Part shown: one piece after another, positions 7,129 to 13,104 of the stretch
Layout of the letters: each line of letters starts with the position of its first letter
Numbering within the stretch: position 1 is the first letter of the stretch
Assembly (NCBI GenBank): GCA_029940125.1
Contig: JAOZRP010000029.1
Location: 1-13,104, forward strand
DNA: 13,104 nt
From: a bacterium
GTDB lineage: Bacteria; Desulfobacterota; Anaeroferrophillalia; Anaeroferrophillales; Anaeroferrophillaceae
Direction of reading: 5' to 3'
Made by a program: the position numbers and the translations under genes
The notes under the pieces: generated by a model
What the model saw: the letters and a program-made list of their open reading frames with translations, nothing else
What the model was told of the DNA's origin: nothing
Databases searched by the model: none

Positions 7129-7944
7129 TTATTGTTCCTGATGCTGATACATATGAACATCCTGCTGCGGGTAGGGGATGGAAATGCCTTCCTCGTCAAA
7201 GCGCAGCTTCACCGCTTCAGTGGTGTCAAAGTACACGCCCCAGTAGTCGGCCGTCTTCACCCACATGCGGACGGTAAAGTTGACGCTGCTGTCGGCCAGT
7301 TCCGCCACCGCCACCATGGGGGCGGGGTCTTTAAGAATGCGGTTGTCCTTGCTGATCAAATCATCCAGCACCTGCCGGACTTTTTTCAGATCGTCATCGT
7401 AGCCGACGCCGATGGTAAGGTCAACTCTCCGGGTTGGCATGGCGGAGTAGTTGGTGATCGTACTGCCCATGACGGAGGAATTGGGAATGATGATGACCTT
7501 GTTGTCCGGGGTTTTCATGATCGTGGTAAAGATGCTGATTTCGCTGACGGTTCCGGTCATGCCGGCGGCTTCAACGAGATCACCGGCCTTGAAAGGGCGA
7601 AAGATAATCAGCAAGAAGCCAGCGGCAAAATTGGCCAGGGATCCCTGCAGGGCCAGGCCGATGGCCAGGCCGGCGGCGCCAAGAACGGCAACAAATGAAG
7701 TGGTCTGCACTCCCAGCTTGGAGATGGCGGCAATAACCACGAAAACGACGATGGTTGTATAGATCAAGTTACAGGTAAACGAGACGATGGTTGGTTCCAC
7801 CGACTTTTTGGTCATTATCTTTTCAACCAGGTTTTTGACCACCTTGGCCAGCCAGCGGCCGATGATGAAAATGGCCAGGGCGGCGATTAGTTTCAATCCA
7901 TAAACGGTGATCAGTTCCTGTAGCTTGGGCAGAACATTTTCCAT
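7129..7944 (-). CDS. mscS: Small-conductance mechanosensitive channel, MscS family
   Basis: MscS forms a heptameric inner-membrane channel that opens under membrane tension and releases solutes during hypo-osmotic shock. The 271-residue product has the E. coli-type layout: TM1 about 14-33, TM2 about 56-76, then the pore helix TM3 (about 83-118) with the Gly/Ala-packed AVLGAAGLAIGLALQGSLAN and FAAGFLLIIFRPFKAGD. The cytoplasmic beta and alpha/beta domains follow (TTIMKTPDNKVIIIPNSSV; IGVGYDDDLKKV), ending with GISIPYPQQDVHMY, the usual family C-terminus. The start has AAGGAAG (7951-7957) 6 bases upstream on this strand. It lies 69 bases downstream of lemA with no strong terminator between, so it is probably the last gene of that transcript. 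Length and motifs are complete. Confidence is high because the pore helix closely matches E. coli MscS from memory. Confidence 0.96.
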   Translation of the reverse strand: MENVLPKLQELITVYGLKLIAALAIFIIGRWLAKVVKNLVEKIMTKKSVEPTIVSFTCNLIYTTIVVFVVIAAISKLGVQTTSFVAVLGAAGLAIGLALQGSLANFAAGFLLIIFRPFKAGDLVEAAGMTGTVSEISIFTTIMKTPDNKVIIIPNSSVMGSTITNYSAMPTRRVDLTIGVGYDDDLKKVRQVLDDLISKDNRILKDPAPMVAVAELADSSVNFTVRMWVKTADYWGVYFDTTEAVKLRFDEEGISIPYPQQDVHMYQHQEQ

Positions 7945-8013
7945 ACGCGGCTTCCTTTTCAGGTGAGGCTAAAGGTTAAAGAAAATGGGATTGCTTTTCA
8001 GTTGACCGGTTCC

Positions 8014-8589
8014 CTAAAATTTCACTTTGGGAAGGGATTTTTCCCCTTCCGGCAGCTGGTAATAGGGGGCATTGCCGACCCCGGCCAGGCTGGTGAAAAA
8101 GCGGCCGAAGAACGTCCGGGCATAGGTGTTCAGGGCCTGTACGGCTTCGTTGTAGCGCTTCCGTTCCACGGCAATGCGGTTTTCCGTTCCTTCCAGGCTG
8201 TCCTGCAGTTTGAGGAATGACTGGTTGGCTTTCAAATCCGGGTAGTTTTCCTGGAGCATCAGCAGCCGGGACAGCACGCTTTCCAGCTGTTTGGAAGCTT
8301 CCACTTTCTTGGCGATATTGTCGGCCTGAAAATATTTGGTCCGGGCCTTGGCCAGGTTTTCAAACAATTCTTTTTCATGGCTGGCGTAGCCCTTGACGGT
8401 TTCCACCAGGTTGGGAATCAGGTCGTAGCGCCTTTTCAGCTGGTTTTCAACCTGGGCCCAGCGTCCCTTGACGTTTTCGTCCATGGCCACGGCCCGGTTG
8501 TAGCCCTTGACTACCCAGCCGAAGGCCATGAAGCCGATAAGCGCCAGGATGACAACGATGGTAAGAATAGTTTTTACCTGCTTTGACAT
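8014..8589 (-). CDS. lemA: LemA family protein
   Basis: This is a 191-residue membrane-anchored protein of the LemA family, whose biochemical role is not settled; the family forms helical bundles exposed outside the inner membrane. An N-terminal anchor (about residues 7-26) is followed by the conserved YNRAV-type stretch and RYDLIPNLVETVKGYASHEK (54-73), the best-known LemA signature, then a long helical region and the conserved NxxxRTFFGRFF-like end (NTYARTFFGRFF). I start it at the ATG at 8587-8589 because AAGGAG lies 6 bases upstream. An open frame continues further upstream, but it is only the Ala-reading shadow of the Gly-rich tail of the preceding gene. It lies 49 bases after the TPM gene; the lemA-TPM pair is common in bacteria. 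Confidence 0.95.
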   Translation of the reverse strand: MSKQVKTILTIVVILALIGFMAFGWVVKGYNRAVAMDENVKGRWAQVENQLKRRYDLIPNLVETVKGYASHEKELFENLAKARTKYFQADNIAKKVEASKQLESVLSRLLMLQENYPDLKANQSFLKLQDSLEGTENRIAVERKRYNEAVQALNTYARTFFGRFFTSLAGVGNAPYYQLPEGEKSLPKVKF

Positions 8590-8638
8590 GTGAATCTCCT
8601 TGGATGTATGAATTGATTGGTTGACAGGTTCTGTTTTT

Positions 8639-9427
8639 TTACCAGCCGCCGGAAGCGCCGCCGCCGCCGAAGCCGCCGCCACCTCCGCCACCGAAGCTGC
8701 CGCCGCCGAAGCCGCCCGAACCACCCCATCCTCCCCTGCCGCCGCCCCCCATGGCGGAAAAAAGCAGGAGCATCAGGAAAAACCGGGGATTGCGGATGAA
8801 CATGATAACCATGATTACCAGGAACAGCAATGAGATAATCTTACTGAACAGGCTTGGTTTTCGCCGGTTTACCGAGCGGCTGCCGGGATGGCTTCTCAGT
8901 TTTGGCATGCCGGTGATGGTGACTCCGGCATCGGCAGCGATTTCACGGGCGATGCCCAGCACAGCCGCGTACACGCCCTGGCCGTATTCTCCCCGGCGGA
9001 AAAAGGGCACCAGGTAGGTGCGTCCGAGGCTGCCGACAAAGCTGTCCGGCAGAATTCCTTCGAGGCCGTAGCCGATTTCAAAGCGGTATTTTCGATCGCC
9101 GCTTGAAACCAGCAGGAGGACGCCGTTGTCCTTGCCTTTCTGCCCCAGCTTCCAGAGGTCATGAGCCACGTAAAGGGAAAATTCCTCCAGTGATTTCCCT
9201 TCCAGGCTGGGGATGGTGAGAACGACCACCTGGGCGGTGGTTTTCTGTTCCAGTTCCTGCAGGTACCCGTTGATTTTCTGTTCGATGGCCGGATCAATAA
9301 GACCGGCCAGGTCAACCACGTGATCGCTTGGCTGTGCCGGCAGTTGAATGGCTGCCGCCAGCGTGGCCGGCACCCAGCAGCAGAGCAGCAGGAGCAGCAG
9401 GGAAAAAACTCTAAATCTGGTATTCAT
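8639..9427 (-). CDS. TPM-domain membrane protein (YgcG-like) with Gly-rich C-terminus
   Basis: This is a 262-residue protein with a signal peptide (hydrophobic core about 8-22, probable cleavage after TLA near 24), then a TPM domain (about 37-165) containing VVDLAGLIDPAIEQKINGYL, the central AQVVVLTIPSLEG and FEIGYGLEGILPDSFVG. It ends in a basic linker, two closely spaced hydrophobic segments (about 197-225) and a 37-residue Gly/Phe/Trp tail (226-262). TPM proteins are membrane-anchored with the domain in the periplasm; acid phosphatase activity has been reported for a plant member, but bacterial roles are mostly unknown. The start overlaps the end of the upstream gene by 17 bases, with no strong Shine-Dalgarno sequence, which points to translational coupling. 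Pairing with lemA supports the assignment. The Gly-rich tail is usual for this family. Confidence 0.93.
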   Translation of the reverse strand: MNTRFRVFSLLLLLLCCWVPATLAAAIQLPAQPSDHVVDLAGLIDPAIEQKINGYLQELEQKTTAQVVVLTIPSLEGKSLEEFSLYVAHDLWKLGQKGKDNGVLLLVSSGDRKYRFEIGYGLEGILPDSFVGSLGRTYLVPFFRRGEYGQGVYAAVLGIAREIAADAGVTITGMPKLRSHPGSRSVNRRKPSLFSKIISLLFLVIMVIMFIRNPRFFLMLLLFSAMGGGGRGGWGGSGGFGGGSFGGGGGGGFGGGGASGGW

Positions 9428-10151
9428 CGACCAGGTTTCCCAGCTGTTCCAGGGTTTGATAACATTGGGTGAAAATGGTGTTTAACTCATCCATGGACAG
9501 GTTCCGTCGTTTGTCTCGGGCCCTGAAAATGGTTTCAAACGCATCAAAGTCCATCCCGGTGGTTTCTTTGAGCTGCTTGAGCAGGGAAGATGGTTCAATG
9601 GTCGGTTCCTTCCCCAGGAGATACGCGACCCCCCGAAACAGAGGAAGGTAGCGGGAATAGGTATGGCTTAAAAACCCTTCTGCCAGGATTTTCCGGTCTC
9701 CGGCGGCCGAAAGATAGCCCTGGCGCAGGCCGATTAAATGGCTTTTCAACTCCCTTTCACATTGCTGCCGCAGGTCAGCCATCCCGATCTTCAGGTTTTC
9801 CAGCAAATCTTCACCGTGAACGGTCCGGTGCAGCAGCTTGAGATCAAGAAATTCAATCGGGAAAACATCCAGAGAGCTGTTGATGTACTCGGGAGTCATG
9901 ATCAGCGGGGCGGCGATGCCTTTTTTGCCGTATTTTTTCCCCAGCGGCGCCAGTATTTTCAGGAAGTCGAACTCCATCTGTTGGAGAACGATGACCGAAT
10001 GGATGTCAGCCACCCGGGGATCAAACCCTTCCGCCAGGGCGCCGCCGGACACGTGTACCGAATGGATGAGCTGCCCGCCGGCCGCCAGAACTTCGCGCAG
10101 GAAAGGCTGATAAAGGCTGGCAACCTGATTTGGAAGTGATGTTTCGGTCAT
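9411..10151 (-). CDS. Nucleotidyltransferase-like conserved protein with altered active site
   Basis: This 246-residue protein has the outline of a minimal nucleotidyltransferase. A helix leads into SVHVSGGALAEGF (31-43), then DPRVADIHSVIVL, matching the G-S/G plus D-x-D strand of that fold. Here, however, the second acidic position is His51 (Asp49-Ile50-His51), so metal binding is probably weakened or lost. A second conserved-looking block, FPIEFLDLKLLHRTVHGEDLL, follows, and the C-terminal half is helical. No signal peptide or membrane segment is visible. The start has AAAGGG 8 bases upstream, overlaps the cyclophilin stop as ATGA (10148-10151), and the gene overlaps the following TPM gene by 17 bases, so it is firmly inside this operon. 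I do not recognise a named family and offer the fold only as a likely relation; the function is unknown. Confidence 0.85.
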   Translation of the reverse strand: MTETSLPNQVASLYQPFLREVLAAGGQLIHSVHVSGGALAEGFDPRVADIHSVIVLQQMEFDFLKILAPLGKKYGKKGIAAPLIMTPEYINSSLDVFPIEFLDLKLLHRTVHGEDLLENLKIGMADLRQQCERELKSHLIGLRQGYLSAAGDRKILAEGFLSHTYSRYLPLFRGVAYLLGKEPTIEPSSLLKQLKETTGMDFDAFETIFRARDKRRNLSMDELNTIFTQCYQTLEQLGNLVDEYQI

Positions 10152-10735
10152 TTCGAGATCCCTTTATGATCCTGCCGCCAGGCCTTTTTGATAATTACCG
10201 GGATGGTGGGTACGTCGCGGTAATGACCGTGTCTGCCGGTGGGAACCCCGGCAATGGTATCGACCACGTCCATCCCTTTTACCACCTTGCCGAAAACCGC
10301 GTAGCCGAAGTTGCCGGGCCGGTGGTCGAGGGCGGCGTTGTCCTGCAGGTTGATGAAAAACTGGGAAGTGGCGCTGTTAACGTCCTGGGTGCGGGCCAGG
10401 GACAGGGTGCCGCGCCGGTTTTTCAGGCCGTTGTCAGCCTCGTTTTTTATTGGCGCCCGGGTGGTTTTTTTAACCATCTCCGGCGTGAATCCACCGCCCT
10501 GGATGACAAAGCCGGGGATGACCCGGTGGAAAATAACGCCGTCATAGAAGCCGCTGTCAACGTAGGCAAGAAAATTTCTGACAGAGATGGGGGCCTTGTC
10601 GGCATAAAGCTCGATGGTTATGTCTCCCTTGGTAGTGGAAAAGATGACCTTGGGGTTCCCTGCCGCTGCCACGGTGTTTCCGTGGACCAGGATGATGAAA
10701 AGGGCTGAGAGTAGTAAAAGAGTTAATTTTTTCAT
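10148..10735 (-). CDS. ppiA: Secreted cyclophilin-type peptidyl-prolyl cis-trans isomerase
   Basis: This is a cyclophilin that speeds cis-trans isomerisation of peptide bonds before proline, probably in the periplasm. The 195-residue precursor has a signal peptide (MKK, hydrophobic core 4-17, cleavage near AAA at 23-25). The cyclophilin domain runs from about 28 to the end, with FHRVIPGFVIQGGG carrying Arg71, Phe76 and Gln79 at the catalytic positions, NSATSQFFINL (120-130) and YAVFGKVVKGMDVVDTI. The loop between these motifs is short, as in bacterial enzymes. I start it at the ATG at 10733-10735: GGAG lies 8 bases upstream and the signal peptide begins there. An open frame extends to 10816 but has no signal character and runs into the palindrome. 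It is the first gene of the run leading to mscS. Confidence 0.95.
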   Translation of the reverse strand: MKKLTLLLLSALFIILVHGNTVAAAGNPKVIFSTTKGDITIELYADKAPISVRNFLAYVDSGFYDGVIFHRVIPGFVIQGGGFTPEMVKKTTRAPIKNEADNGLKNRRGTLSLARTQDVNSATSQFFINLQDNAALDHRPGNFGYAVFGKVVKGMDVVDTIAGVPTGRHGHYRDVPTIPVIIKKAWRQDHKGISK

Positions 10736-10776
10736 AGTTTTTTCTCCAGGAAAGTATTTTGAAACTTCGTCTTTCA

Positions 10777-10905
10777 GGATATTCCGGCATGGCTCTCGCT
10801 CATTCTCGCGGCACATCGTGTGCCGCTCCGAGGTGTGTGCCGCGAATCACCGTCGTGGTGATTCGTTCGGCACCCAATGCCGCTATGAGCCATGCCGGAA
10901 TATCC
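10777..10905. repeat. Nested palindromic element with 19-bp perfect terminal inverted repeats
   Basis: GGATATTCCGGCATGGCTC (10777-10795) is perfectly complementary to 10887-10905. Inside are two hairpins: GCGGCACA (10808-10815) with TGTGCCGC (10819-10826) around TCG; and GTGCCG plus CGAATCACC (10837-10851) with GGTGATTCG, a two-base bulge, and CGGCAC (10857-10873) around GTCGT. The whole can fold into a closed three-way junction. TGTGCCGC occurs twice and GCGGCA can also pair with TGCCGC (10878-10883), so alternative folds exist. No target-site duplication is seen at the ends. It resembles a dispersed palindromic repeat (REP or MITE-like); copy number in the genome cannot be told from here. 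Confidence 0.75.
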
Positions 10906-10924
10906 CGATACCTTAATTTGAGTT

Positions 10925-10941
10925 GCGGGCGTCAAGCCCGC
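10925..10941. repeat. Short GC-rich hairpin
   Basis: GCGGGC and GCCCGC form a perfect 6-bp stem around GTCAA. It lies 19 bases beyond the nested palindrome and may belong to the same repeated unit. Confidence 0.5.
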
Positions 10942-10958
10942 CTTAGGATAGGTAACGC

Positions 10959-11018
10959 CCACGAAGTTCTAAGAAATTACTTTTCTTCGTGGTTGCTTTG
11001 TTTTTTGATTTTTTTTGG
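10959..11018 (+). terminator. Terminator-like hairpin facing the + strand
   Basis: CCACGAAG (10959-10966) pairs perfectly with CTTCGTGG (10985-10992) around an 18-base loop that could fold further. On the + strand it is followed by a T-rich run to 11018, with TTTTTT at 11001-11006 and eight Ts just before 11019. No + strand gene precedes it, and on the - strand the bases after the stem are not T-rich, so it does not obviously end the radical SAM transcript. It may be chance or may end a + strand RNA that includes the palindrome. Confidence 0.3.
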
Positions 11019-11077
11019 GTAAAATTCCATTGATAAGTGATAATTATCGCCAATTCTACAGATAATGACCAAAACAA

Positions 11078-12781
11078 TCAATTAATTTTTTGTTTGGGTT
11101 TAGGCAGCAGCACCATTTTCTGCTTTTCTTTTGCCCGGGGATTTTTTTCAACCAGAAGAGTTTCATTGGTGAAAGGGTTGATGCCGGTCCAGTACATGAG
11201 GCTGGAATAAGTTGAGGGGGTGGGGGTGAAAATCTGCACCTGTTCCGGCCGGATATGCAGTTGCCGGCGGACAAACTGATTCAGCTTCTGCATCTGTTTC
11301 ATGGTGCATCCCGGGTGGGCCGCGATCAGGTAATAGGTAAGAAACTGCTTTTTCCCGGCTTTTCGGCTGAGGCGGTCAAAGCGTTTTTTGAATTCCAGCA
11401 GCAGGTCCACGGCTGGTTTGCCCATCAGTTCCAGGACTTCCGGTTCGCTGTGTTCCGGGGCCAGCTTCAGCTGCCCGGAGACATGGTGTCGCACCAGTTC
11501 TTCCAGGTAGCGGTCGCCGTATTTCCGATCGGCCAGTACCAGGTCGTGGCGAATGCCGGAGGCCACGAAAACTTTCTTGATGCCTGGCAGCTGCCGCAGT
11601 TTTTTCAACAGGCTGATCTGGCTGCGGTGCTGAACCGGCAGCTGGTCGCAGATGTGGGGATGAAGGCAGCGTTTGTCGCGGCAAACGCCCCGGGTGGTCT
11701 TTTTACGGCACTCAAAGCCATACATGTTGGCCGTCGGGCCGCCGACATCGGTAATAATGCCCTTGAAGTCCGGGTGCCGACACAATTGCCTGGCTTCGTC
11801 AACCAGGGATTGTTCGCTGCGCCAGCGGATGGTCTGTCCCTGGTGGACGGCAATGGCGCAGAAGTTACAGGCGCCGTAGCAGCCCCGGTGGCTGGCCAGG
11901 GAAAACTGAATGGTGTCCAGGGCCCGCACCCGGCCCTCTTTTTGATAATAGGGATGCACCCGGCGTTCGAAGTCAAGGGAGTAAACCCGGTCAAGCTCGG
12001 CCTGGCTGAGATAGAACGCCGGTGAGTTGTGAACCAGCCAGCGGTCGCCGTGGCGCTGGCAGAGGCCGCGGGCCGACCGGGGATCCTGGTTGTGGTAAAA
12101 AAGCCGGAACATCTCGGCAAACTGCCGTCGATCATTTTTGACTTTTTGGTAGTCAGGCAGTTCAAGATAGTCGGCCGGCGGGATTTTGCCGCGATAGCAG
12201 AGTCCCCGGATATCTTCCACCGGCTTCTGCTCCCGCAGCCGAACGGCCAGTTCCACCATCGACTTTTCCCCCATTCCATACATGAGGTAGTCCCCCTTGG
12301 CGTCGAAAAGCACCGAGCGGCGGATGCTGTCGGACCAGAAGTCGTAATGGGCGACGCGCCGGAGGCTGGCTTCAATGCCGCCGAGAACAATGGGGCGGGT
12401 TTGTTTGAAATAGCGGCGAATCAGGTTGGTGTAGGCGATTACGGCCCGGTCCGGGCGCCGGTTGTTGATCTCACCCGGGGTCAGGTCGTCCCGGCGCCGC
12501 CGCCTGCCGTTGGCGGTGTAATTGGCAACCATGGAATCGACGCTGCCGCCGGAGACGCCCCAGAAAAGTTCCGGCTCACCCAGCCTGGTGATGTCGAGAT
12601 CGGAATCCATGGCCGGCTGGGCAATAATTCCCACCCGGAAGCCGGCCGCGGCCAGGACTTTGCCGATCAGGGCCGTGCCGATGAAAGGGCTGTCGATGTA
12701 GGTGTCACCGGTGACCAGGATGATGTCCAGCGTGGACCAGCCGAGGGCTTTCATCTCGGCGGCCGTGGTGGGCAGAAACAT
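11078..12781 (-). CDS. ygiQ: YgiQ family (UPF0313) radical SAM protein
   Basis: This is a 567-residue radical SAM protein expected to bind a [4Fe-4S] cluster and S-adenosylmethionine; the reaction and substrate of the YgiQ family are unknown. The N-terminal YgiQ-type domain shows LDIILVTGDTYIDSPFIGTA, a GISGG-like GVSGGSVDSMVANYT and a basic RRRRRDDLTPGE patch. The central barrel has Cys301, Cys305 and Cys308 in the CxxxCxxC motif (HRGCYGACNFCAI). Beyond it come ITDVGGPTANMYG and a second Cys group, CRKKTTRGVCRDKRC to HIC, usual in the family and possibly binding another metal. The C-terminus contains TYYLIAAHPGCT and QIFTPTPSTYSSLMYWTG. It is shorter than E. coli YgiQ (from memory over 700 residues) but has all core motifs. 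The start is the first ATG matching the family N-terminus; its Shine-Dalgarno sequence is weak. It follows the Dabb gene by 32 bases on the same strand. Confidence 0.95.
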   Translation of the reverse strand: MFLPTTAAEMKALGWSTLDIILVTGDTYIDSPFIGTALIGKVLAAAGFRVGIIAQPAMDSDLDITRLGEPELFWGVSGGSVDSMVANYTANGRRRRRDDLTPGEINNRRPDRAVIAYTNLIRRYFKQTRPIVLGGIEASLRRVAHYDFWSDSIRRSVLFDAKGDYLMYGMGEKSMVELAVRLREQKPVEDIRGLCYRGKIPPADYLELPDYQKVKNDRRQFAEMFRLFYHNQDPRSARGLCQRHGDRWLVHNSPAFYLSQAELDRVYSLDFERRVHPYYQKEGRVRALDTIQFSLASHRGCYGACNFCAIAVHQGQTIRWRSEQSLVDEARQLCRHPDFKGIITDVGGPTANMYGFECRKKTTRGVCRDKRCLHPHICDQLPVQHRSQISLLKKLRQLPGIKKVFVASGIRHDLVLADRKYGDRYLEELVRHHVSGQLKLAPEHSEPEVLELMGKPAVDLLLEFKKRFDRLSRKAGKKQFLTYYLIAAHPGCTMKQMQKLNQFVRRQLHIRPEQVQIFTPTPSTYSSLMYWTGINPFTNETLLVEKNPRAKEKQKMVLLPKPKQKIN

Positions 12782-12813
12782 GGTTCAGCTGTCCGTATGG
12801 GCGGGCCGGCGGT

Positions 12814-13104
12814 TCATACCTGGTAGTCAACTGCCAGGATCTGGGTGCAGGCAGCTCTGACTTGCACCAGTATTTCCTGATGGGCTGGATGCAGCTGGTA
12901 GCGTTTCAGGGCGTCAAGGTCTTTGAACCGGGAAACCAGGGCAAAATCAAAAGACCGCTCCGAATGGACAAGGTCGCGGCCGAACTCGAAACTTTCGATT
13001 TCAGGAATGGCTGCCGGCAGGGCGGCCAGGCCCGTCTCGATAGCCTTGATGTCGTTTTCCGTGGTTTCCGGTTTGAATTTGAGAAAAATCAGGTGTCGTA
13101 TCAT
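12814..13104 (-). CDS. Dabb (stress-responsive alpha/beta-barrel) domain protein
   Basis: This is a 96-residue protein made of a single Dabb domain, a dimeric ferredoxin-like fold. It starts MIRHLIFLKFKPE, the standard family opening, and continues with helix TENDIKAIETGLAAL, strand IESFEFGRDL, FDFALVSRFKDLDALKRY and HPAHQEILVQV. The start codon lies exactly at the window edge (13102-13104); because it fits the family N-terminus and the length is normal, the gene is probably complete, though its ribosome site is out of view. Many members have no known function; some bacterial relatives act as small enzymes or stress proteins, which this sequence cannot decide. It lies 32 bases upstream of ygiQ and is probably cotranscribed with it. 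Confidence 0.88.
   Translation of the reverse strand: MIRHLIFLKFKPETTENDIKAIETGLAALPAAIPEIESFEFGRDLVHSERSFDFALVSRFKDLDALKRYQLHPAHQEILVQVRAACTQILAVDYQV

Larger units (their letters stand above)
10736..11077 (-). other. 342-base non-coding region upstream of the cyclophilin gene
   Basis: No real gene is visible here. The region holds the 129-base nested palindrome, a GC-rich 6-bp hairpin, an 8-bp hairpin followed by T-runs on the + strand, and an AT-rich stretch up to the end of the radical SAM gene with a GATAATTATC palindrome (11039-11048). The leader of the cyclophilin transcript must cross at least part of it unless its promoter lies in the last 40 bases. I see no convincing promoter for the - strand; TTGACG within the 10925-10941 hairpin has no good -10 partner. 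Confidence 0.6.

Noticed and set aside
6877..7698. + strand open frame (273 codons) crossing the kinase end and antisense to mscS
   Set aside because: It runs through the terminator palindrome and overlaps two well-supported genes in other frames; no domain is visible.
8590..8724. N-terminal extension of lemA
   Set aside because: The added residues are an Ala-rich reading of the Gly-rich tail of the TPM gene in another frame. The ATG at 8589 has a good ribosome site and is followed by the membrane anchor.
8642..8752. Gly-codon repeat in the TPM gene as a DNA repeat element
   Set aside because: It is the ordinary Gly/Phe/Trp-rich tail seen in this family and stays in frame to the stop.
10736..10816. 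N-terminal extension of the cyclophilin
   Set aside because: The ATG at 10735 has a ribosome site and begins a normal signal peptide; the extension would spoil it and reads into the palindrome.
10777..10941. CRISPR array or integron attC site
   Set aside because: There are no evenly spaced direct repeats with spacers, no cas genes and no integrase, and the inverted repeats are perfect and end-to-end, unlike attC.
10759..11022. Small open frames on both strands across the palindromic region
   Set aside because: Their codons follow from the inverted repeats; none has a family match or a convincing ribosome site.
12029..12826. Long + strand open frame (265 codons) opposite the radical SAM gene
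   Set aside because: It is antisense to a gene with clear radical SAM motifs, has no recognisable domain, and has the Gly/Ala/Val/Asp-rich make-up of a GC-driven shadow frame. The same holds for the + strand frame at 11255-12025.

Overview
The window suggests a Gram-negative bacterium of moderate GC, most likely one of the old deltaproteobacteria (Desulfobacterota/Desulfuromonadota). This is inferred from the style of the hybrid kinase, the PilJ-type chemoreceptor, the large YgiQ radical SAM protein and the cyclophilin/TPM/LemA/MscS run, not from any marker gene. No rRNA, tRNA, CRISPR array, transposase or phage gene was seen.

Positions 1-5256 (+ strand) are a chemotaxis operon: the 3' end of a chemoreceptor gene, cheW, a second chemoreceptor whose signalling tip closely resembles the first, cheB, a possible 32-codon cysteine-rich ORF, and cheR. 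CheR carries a long C-terminal tail with a basic Ala/Lys/Pro stretch and three 14-residue repeats. The receptors and CheW would form the sensory array, while CheR methylates and CheB demethylates the receptors. No cheA, cheY or cheD lies in the window; they could be upstream of position 1. After a 167-base gap with a possible terminator and a weak promoter comes a soluble PAS-HisKA-HATPase-REC hybrid histidine kinase (5424-7046).

A 21-bp perfect palindrome (7064-7114) separates this half from the rest, which is all on the - strand and converges on it. Read in the direction of transcription (right to left), that half starts with a small Dabb-domain protein and a YgiQ-family radical SAM protein. 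A 342-base non-coding region follows, with a 129-base nested palindrome and further hairpins. Then come a secreted cyclophilin, a nucleotidyltransferase-like protein with an altered active site, a TPM-domain membrane protein with a Gly-rich tail, LemA, and an MscS-type mechanosensitive channel. Overlaps of 4 and 17 bases and short gaps suggest that the cyclophilin-to-MscS set is one transcript concerned with the cell envelope.

Most genes belong to well-known families. The items most worth a second look are the micro-ORF between cheB and cheR, the repeat-bearing tail of CheR, and the nested palindrome upstream of the cyclophilin gene.
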